Source of the DNA: Acinetobacter sp. ANC 3929
GTDB lineage: Bacteria > Pseudomonadota > Gammaproteobacteria > Pseudomonadales > Moraxellaceae
Assembly: GCF_000369405.1 (NCBI RefSeq)
Contig: NZ_KB849999.1
Coordinates: 310,001-374,000 of the forward strand
Length of the DNA: 64,000 bases
Reading direction: 5' to 3'
Positions 59,402 through 64,000 of the stretch are shown here, piece after piece (the stretch's first letter is position 1; each line of letters begins with the position of its first letter). Position numbers and translations under genes: made by a program. Under the pieces are notes generated by a model. It did not search any database. It saw only the letters and a list, made by a program, of their open reading frames with translations, and was not told the origin of the DNA.

Positions 59402-60046
59402 TTAAGAAGCAACTGCTTGGAATCCAATTTTGGTTCTTTGCGTTAAAATCACTTGTTGCCCTTGATGAAAAACAATATCAAGCTCGGGTTCAACCAAGAC
59501 GTAATGGGTTTGGCCAAATTGATCTTTGACTTTGGCTTGTGCAGGGGAGTTGGGTTTGGCATCACCTAGAATAATCTGCGCTGTTCTACCAATTAAATCA
59601 TCTGTCTGAATTGCTGTGGTTTCATCCTTAGGGATAATCTTAGCAATCAGTGCCGCGCTATAGCGTACCAGTGGCATACACAGAAATAAGCAAGCAGGTG
59701 CAACAATCCAAGCAGACAGATAGTGTTCAGTCAATTGATAGAACACATCTTGGAGGATTAGGCCTGTAAGTGCATAAACGGTTAAGAAGATGATCAGCCA
59801 AATCAGCAACGGCACTTTGCCAAGATAAAGCCATTCTAAAAGCTGAGTTAACAAATGATCAGACTGTTCCAAAGAAACATCGGCATGATCAACATGACTG
59901 AGACTCTCAGGTAAAAACTGCTCTAAAAAGCTAGAACTGCCACCCAATAACAGTAAAAAAAGTTCAAGAATGCCGATAAACAGGCACAGCATTAAAGCAA
60001 TGCTAAAAACAATATTGGAAGGATGTGTTAATAGATCCCAGATCAT
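59402..60046 (-). CDS. yqiJ: YqiJ-family membrane protein with OB-fold domain
   Basis: The 214-residue protein has three to four membrane helices in its first 140 residues (FSIALMLCLFIGILELFLLLL, VPLLIWLIIFLTVYALTGLIL, LSAWIVAPACLFLCMPLV) and a C-terminal NfeD/OB-like domain (DDLIGRTAQIILGDAKPNSPAQAKVKD and THYVLVEP). NfeD-type partners accompany flotillins in many bacteria, and the pair yqiJ-yqiK is conserved. The role is in membrane organisation; details are unknown. Confidence 0.9.
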   Translation of the reverse strand: MIWDLLTHPSNIVFSIALMLCLFIGILELFLLLLGGSSSFLEQFLPESLSHVDHADVSLEQSDHLLTQLLEWLYLGKVPLLIWLIIFLTVYALTGLILQDVFYQLTEHYLSAWIVAPACLFLCMPLVRYSAALIAKIIPKDETTAIQTDDLIGRTAQIILGDAKPNSPAQAKVKDQFGQTHYVLVEPELDIVFHQGQQVILTQRTKIGFQAVAS

Positions 60047-60166
60047 CTGTATTACTCTTTTATCTTTTAGAGTTAATTAATAAAATTTTTATAAAAATAA
60101 AACAGTTATAAGAGTAAAGACAACTCGTCTAAATTTCAACCTAAATCGTTCATATTATTGCAGACG

Positions 60167-60201
60167 AAAAAAAACGCAATGATTGGGGTGATCACTGCGT
60201 T
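60167..60201 (-). terminator. Terminator of the candidate sRNA
   Basis: An 11-pair stem with one G-U pair in the minus-strand RNA, a 7-base loop and eight consecutive T residues. No protein gene upstream accounts for it, since trpS has its own terminator. Confidence 0.8.
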
Positions 60202-60273
60202 GAACAACGAATCTGTTTAAAACAGTTCCGGTTGAAAGGAGAAATGTCATGAGATTAGTGTGAACTAATCTAC
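60167..60273 (-). ncRNA. aar: Candidate Aar-type small RNA
   Basis: On the minus strand a hairpin AGATTAGT/ACTAATCT (60271-60252) is followed by a TTCTCCTTTC single-strand stretch, a short CTGTTT/AAACAG stem and an intrinsic terminator (AACGCAGTGAT pairing with ATCATTGCGTT through one G-U, then eight T). A TACTAT -10 box (60285-60280) would start transcription near 60273, although no good -35 is seen. The Aar sRNA of A. baylyi is reported between trpS and sucD, the same neighbourhood. Identity and strand relative to published Aar are inference. Confidence 0.55.
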
Positions 60274-60417
60274 AAGGCCATAGTATTAAAAAACCTGACC
60301 AAGTTCATCGGTATTCATGTTAACTACTGTTAATAGATGTTAATAAGTGACGAAAATTGTTAGCTTTGTATTTTTTGACAAAGTTCTAAAATTAAACTTA
60401 AATCAAACGCTTAATGT

Positions 60418-60442
60418 AAAAAAGCCCAAAGATGGGCTTTTT
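60418..60442 (-). terminator. Intrinsic terminator of trpS
   Basis: AAAAAAGCCCA pairs with TGGGCTTTTTT around a 4-base loop, 20 bases beyond the trpS stop. Confidence 0.9.
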
Positions 60443-60462
60443 TACTGGAAAAGTAACGTAAA

Positions 60463-61476
60463 TTAGAATCTAAATAATCCTAATCCAGCTTTTACTTCAT
60501 CCAGTGTCTGTTGAGTGATATCACGACATTTGTCTGTACCATGTTTTAAAATATCCATGATGTAATCAGGATCTTTTTCTAACTCAGCACGACGTTCACG
60601 AATCGGGGTAATCAATTCTTTCAGTACACCTTCCAATCGTTTTTTCACAGTGCCATCGCCTAAACCACCACGACGATAATGTGCTTTTAATTCTTCCACT
60701 TCTTCTTTATTTGGATCGAAAGCATCAAGATAAGTAAATACGATATTGCCTTCAACCTGACCTGGATCTTCGATACGAAGGTGATTAGGATCGGTATACA
60801 TCGCATTGACTGCTTTTTTGATGTCTTTATCAGAAGCATTTAGCACAATGGTATTGCCCAATGACTTCGACATTTTCGCTTTACCATCAAAGCCTGGTAA
60901 ACGAGCCATATTCGATAGCAATGCTTTACATTCTGGTAATAGGTCATGACCAATTTGACGATTCACACGACGTACCACTTCGTTGGTTTGTTCGATCATT
61001 GGGATCTGATCTTCACCCACAGGAACCACAGTTGCTTTAAATGCAGTGATATCTGCTGCTTGAGCAATTGGATAGCATAAGAAGCCAGCTGGAATGTCGC
61101 GTTCAAAACCACGCATTTGAATTTCGGATTTAATCGTTGGATTACGCTCTAAACGTGCAACAGTCACGTAGTTGAGGTAAAGCATGGTCAATTCGTTCAG
61201 TGCGGGTAAGCATGACTGTACACAAATTGTCGTTTTGCTCGGGTCAATCCCAACAGCAAGATAGTCGAGTGCAACTTGAAGAATATTGTTGCGGACTTTA
61301 TCTGGGTTATCTGCATTGTCTGTCATCGCTTGCGCATCAGCCAGTAACAAATGTTGATGGTGACTGTCTTGTAGACCTACACGAGAACGTAATGAACCGA
61401 CAAAGTGTCCAAGATGAAGTTGTCCAGTTGGACGGTCGCCTGTCAAAATGATTGGACGTTGATCAATATTACTCAT
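60463..61476 (-). CDS. trpS: Tryptophanyl-tRNA synthetase
   Basis: This class I synthetase charges tRNA-Trp. The 337-residue protein shows TGDRPTGQLHLGHFVGSL with the HIGH-type motif, LADAQAMTDNADNP, and the KMSKS loop in GKAKMSKSLGNTI. An in-frame TTG four codons upstream overlaps the ribosome-binding GGAA, so the ATG (MSNIDQRP) is chosen. It stands alone, divergent from the DUF808 gene. Confidence 0.97.
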   Translation of the reverse strand: MSNIDQRPIILTGDRPTGQLHLGHFVGSLRSRVGLQDSHHQHLLLADAQAMTDNADNPDKVRNNILQVALDYLAVGIDPSKTTICVQSCLPALNELTMLYLNYVTVARLERNPTIKSEIQMRGFERDIPAGFLCYPIAQAADITAFKATVVPVGEDQIPMIEQTNEVVRRVNRQIGHDLLPECKALLSNMARLPGFDGKAKMSKSLGNTIVLNASDKDIKKAVNAMYTDPNHLRIEDPGQVEGNIVFTYLDAFDPNKEEVEELKAHYRRGGLGDGTVKKRLEGVLKELITPIRERRAELEKDPDYIMDILKHGTDKCRDITQQTLDEVKAGLGLFRF

Positions 61477-61640
61477 GATATGTTCCAAGATTCAGTTATT
61501 TCATAGATATAAGATTGATATTATTGTACGAGAAATAAATTTTTTTCGTCAGCGATAATTTTAACTTTTTCTTAAAATCATATTGTGATTTCAACAGGTA
61601 ATTCTACAATAGCGATATAAATACAAACTAGGAAATAAAA

Positions 61641-62567
61641 ATGGCGAGTGGTTTATTACTATTACTAGATGATATTGCAACAATTTTAGATGATGTTGCT
61701 GTGATGAGTAAAATGGCAGCAAAGAAAACAGCAGGCGTCTTGGGGGACGATTTAGCCCTTAATGCACAGCAAGTCAGTGGCGTGCGTTCTGACCGAGAAC
61801 TACCTGTAGTTTGGAGTGTTGCCAAAGGTTCATTTATTAATAAGTTAATTCTCGTCCCATTAGCACTATTAATTAGTGTTGTTGCACCTTGGCTGATTAA
61901 TCCATTACTGATGATTGGTGGTCTGTTTCTATGTTATGAAGGTGTCGAAAAGGTCGTTCATACCTTGAAGCATAAAAAAGCCAAAACAACAGAAGAGGCA
62001 AGTGAAGATTTACAGGAAGTCGAGGTTGATCTGGCTAAATTTGAAAAAGAGAAAGTTAAAGGTGCGATTCGAACTGACTTTATTCTCTCTGCTGAAATTG
62101 TGGTGATTTCGTTAGGTACCGTTGCAACAGCAGCATTTATGACTAAAGTGACAGTATTGAGTATCATTGCAATTGTCATGACGGTCGGGGTTTATGGCCT
62201 GGTTGCAATGATTGTAAAAATTGACGATCTAGGTTTATATCTAACACAACAAGCTTCCGAATTTAAAAATAAAATAGGACGTGGTCTACTTGGTTTTGCT
62301 CCAATTTTGATGAAAACACTTTCGATTGTTGGAACGGTTGCAATGTTTTTAGTTGGCGGTGGGATAATTACCCATACTATTCCTTTATTGCATCATTTTA
62401 CGGAAGAAACTGTTGATCATTTAGAGCTCATTCCAAGTTTTGGTTCAATTATTGGTGCTTTAACGCCAACTTTGATTAATCTGGGTATCGGTTTGCTTGC
62501 TGGTGCAGTGGTATTGATCATTGTGAGCCTGATCCAAAAACTATGGCCAAAAAAAGCATCGGCTTAA
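61641..62567 (+). CDS. DUF808 (YedI-like) inner-membrane protein
   Basis: The 308-residue membrane protein has the DUF808 signature at the N-terminus ([30 protein letters not shown] and [14 protein letters not shown]), then about seven membrane segments, with a charged loop around residue 115 ([21 protein letters not shown]). The function is unknown. The ribosome-binding site is AGGAAATAAAAATG. ypfJ follows after 37 bases, probably in one transcript. Confidence 0.93.
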   Translation: MASGLLLLLDDIATILDDVAVMSKMAAKKTAGVLGDDLALNAQQVSGVRSDRELPVVWSVAKGSFINKLILVPLALLISVVAPWLINPLLMIGGLFLCYEGVEKVVHTLKHKKAKTTEEASEDLQEVEVDLAKFEKEKVKGAIRTDFILSAEIVVISLGTVATAAFMTKVTVLSIIAIVMTVGVYGLVAMIVKIDDLGLYLTQQASEFKNKIGRGLLGFAPILMKTLSIVGTVAMFLVGGGIITHTIPLLHHFTEETVDHLELIPSFGSIIGALTPTLINLGIGLLAGAVVLIIVSLIQKLWPKKASA

Positions 62568-62604
62568 ACTGAGATCGTCATCATCAGAATTATGTGAGGT
62601 AGTT

Positions 62605-63495
62605 ATGCGTTGGAAAGGTCGTCGAGTCAGTACCAATGTTGAAGACCGTCGCGGTGGTGGCGGTGCTAAAGCGGGTGGGATTAGTATTATTGGGTTAGTG
62701 GTTGCTTTCATCGCTTGGAAGTTCTTTGGCGTTGACCCTCAACAAGCTTATCAAGCAACACAAGCGGTCACTGCTCAATCATCTCAACAAGGCGGTGCAC
62801 CACAAAACTTGACGGCTGAGCAAAAAGAAGCCAGTGATTTTGTTGGAACGGTGTTAGCGGATACAGAAGATACTTGGACACCCATCTTTCAACAGCTCGG
62901 AATGACTTATAAGCCACCACGTCTTGTATTATTTAGTGGGGTAGATCGTTCAGGTTGTGGAACCGCGCAAGCTGCAATGGGCCCATTCTATTGTCCAGCA
63001 GACCAAAAGGTTTATATTGATACTTCTTTCTTTAAGGATATGCGCCAGCAAATGGGCATTTCAGGAGAGCAAAATCAAACAGAGCTTTCGCGTCAGGATC
63101 AGGCGGGTGATTTTGCGCAGGCTTATGTGATTGCGCATGAAGTTGGACACCATATTCAGAACTTATTAGGGATCTCTGGTCAGGTACAGCAGGCACGTGC
63201 ACAAGCAAGCCAAGCACAAGGCAACCAACTTTCTGTGCGTTTAGAATTACAGGCGGATTGTTTTGCAGGGATATGGGCACACCAGAACCAACAGCGTACA
63301 CAGTTCTTAGAACAAGGTGATATTGAAGAAGCGATGGATGCAGCCGAGAAAATTGGTGATGACTATTTGCAGCGTCGTGCGACAGGACAAGTTGTACCAG
63401 ATAGCTTTACCCACGGTACAAGTGAACAGCGGATGCAATGGTTCCAAATCGGATTAAAATCGGGTGACATCAATCAGTGTAATACTTTTAAATAG
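62605..63495 (+). CDS. ypfJ: YpfJ-family neutral zinc metallopeptidase
   Basis: The 296-residue protein has a basic, Gly-rich N-terminus, one membrane helix (AGGISIIGLVVAFIAWKFFG), and a zincin domain with the HEVGHH motif (His178, Glu179, His182). The third ligand is probably in LQADCFAGIWAH. ACPxxYCPA-like GPFYCPADQKVYIDTSFF is also typical. The substrate is unknown. GAGGT lies close before the ATG. Confidence 0.93.
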   Translation: MRWKGRRVSTNVEDRRGGGGAKAGGISIIGLVVAFIAWKFFGVDPQQAYQATQAVTAQSSQQGGAPQNLTAEQKEASDFVGTVLADTEDTWTPIFQQLGMTYKPPRLVLFSGVDRSGCGTAQAAMGPFYCPADQKVYIDTSFFKDMRQQMGISGEQNQTELSRQDQAGDFAQAYVIAHEVGHHIQNLLGISGQVQQARAQASQAQGNQLSVRLELQADCFAGIWAHQNQQRTQFLEQGDIEEAMDAAEKIGDDYLQRRATGQVVPDSFTHGTSEQRMQWFQIGLKSGDINQCNTFK

Positions 63496-63502
63496 GATAA
63501 AA

Positions 63503-63525
63503 AAGGAGCGTTGCTCCTTGATTTT
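63503..63525 (+). terminator. Terminator of DUF808-ypfJ
   Basis: AAGGAGC pairs with GCTCCTT around a GTT loop, followed by GATTTTT. It lies 8 bases after the ypfJ stop. Confidence 0.75.
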
Positions 63526-63776
63526 TATACGGAAGATATACGAATTAAAAGAAGAATTAACGTAAAATAACGTTGTCTGTGCTGAGTTGAGGATGATTGG
63601 TTTATTGTTGTGTTTAAACCATTTGTTGATAAAAATTAAATAATAAGATGAATGAATCACAGCATAGACTGCCACCCTTTCTTCAGTTGAAAATGCTTTA
63701 AATTTTATGATTCACTGCAGTTTTTAAAGTTTAAATAGAATCTATGTATTTAAAATTGAATAAATAAAGAGGTCGT

Positions 63777-64000
63777 ATGGGTAATTTTTTTCTTCTACAA
63801 GCATTGACGGTTGTTTTTGCCTTATCCATTGCCACGACTATTTTTAATAAACGAATATTAGGTTTCCCTCAGGCGATTGGTGTTCCGATTGTTTCTGCAA
63901 TCTTTGTCTTTATTTTGCAGTGGGGAGCCAGTCTATTAAATGGTAATCAGTTTATTACCATTAATATTCATAATATTGAAGCAGCTGTAAGAAATATTGA
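63777..64000 (+). CDS. Probable CPA1-family cation:proton antiporter, N-terminal part
   Basis: The gene runs off the window; 74 codons are visible. MGNFFLLQALTVVFALSIAT, IFNKRILGFPQAIGVPIVSA and IFVFILQWGASLL suggest two to three membrane helices, and INIHNIEAAVRNI corresponds to the segment before the conserved Asp-Phe of NhaP-type Na+/H+ antiporters. The start ATG follows AGAGGT at 5 bases. The family is a best guess from the short part available. Confidence 0.6.
   Translation, partial: MGNFFLLQALTVVFALSIATTIFNKRILGFPQAIGVPIVSAIFVFILQWGASLLNGNQFITINIHNIEAAVRNI

Larger units (their letters stand above)
60047..60462. other. Intergenic region trpS / yqiJ
   Basis: Besides the candidate sRNA and the trpS terminator, this 416-base stretch contains the AT-rich yqiJK upstream part with a perfect palindrome ATTTTTATAAAAAT near 60089. 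No ORF is convincing. Confidence 0.5.

Overview
The window looks like a chromosomal segment of an Acinetobacter species (Moraxellaceae, Gammaproteobacteria). The DNA is AT-rich. It carries a pap2-adeIJK efflux operon typical of the genus, an RpoD with the Acinetobacter-style N-terminus, the order gltA / sdhCDAB-sucAB-lpd-sucCD, and a candidate Aar small RNA next to trpS. From memory AdeK and RpoD differ in many places from the A. baumannii proteins, so another species of the genus is likely; this is inference. I see no prophage, integron, intact insertion sequence, CRISPR array, tRNA or rRNA gene.

Layout. 0-6.4 kb: valS, two tandem paralogous genes of unknown function, an SDR oxidoreductase and a PP-loop ATPase. 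6.4-8.7 kb: a structured gene-free stretch, then an OFA-family MFS transporter gene broken by one in-frame amber codon. 8.8-16.3 kb: two YbjQ-family genes, then adeK, adeJ, adeI and a PAP2 phosphatase gene read leftwards from a promoter covered by a perfect 24-bp palindrome. 16.7-23.7 kb: a membrane protein of the so-called site-specific recombinase family, ispB, divergent rplU-rpmA, a pirin, lolA and a DUF3298 lipoprotein. 23.7-28.5 kb: serS, cysG, trmL, a VOC protein and a divergent HxlR regulator/flavodoxin pair. 28.6-33.4 kb: a PuuP-like permease, a small membrane protein, an SCP2-like gene with an iron alcohol dehydrogenase, lipB and ybeD. 33.5-42.5 kb: rpoD, a PA3496-family gene, a UPF0149 gene, LysE/LysR, DedA, trhO, DUF1289 and a DKNYY-repeat membrane protein.

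42.6-56.8 kb is the citric-acid-cycle block. gltA reads left. After a long AT-rich gap, sdhCDAB, sucAB-lpd and sucCD read right. Together they encode citrate synthase, succinate dehydrogenase, 2-oxoglutarate dehydrogenase and succinyl-CoA synthetase. The sdhC, sucA and sucC leaders all contain RNA-like hairpins; the sucA leader is the most striking, with four stems whose wobble pairs all fit plus-strand RNA. 56.8-64 kb: a stand-alone Hint (intein-like) protein gene behind a YqiJ-YqiK flotillin pair, a candidate Aar sRNA, trpS, a DUF808 membrane protein, a YpfJ zinc metallopeptidase, and the start of a probable CPA1 cation:proton antiporter cut by the window end.

The genome is mostly housekeeping here. 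The items most worth a second look are the structured sucA leader, the orphan Hint gene, the pap2-adeIJK operator, the Aar-like RNA, the two unknown tandem paralogues, and the structured intergenic elements near 6.5 kb and 53.0 kb.
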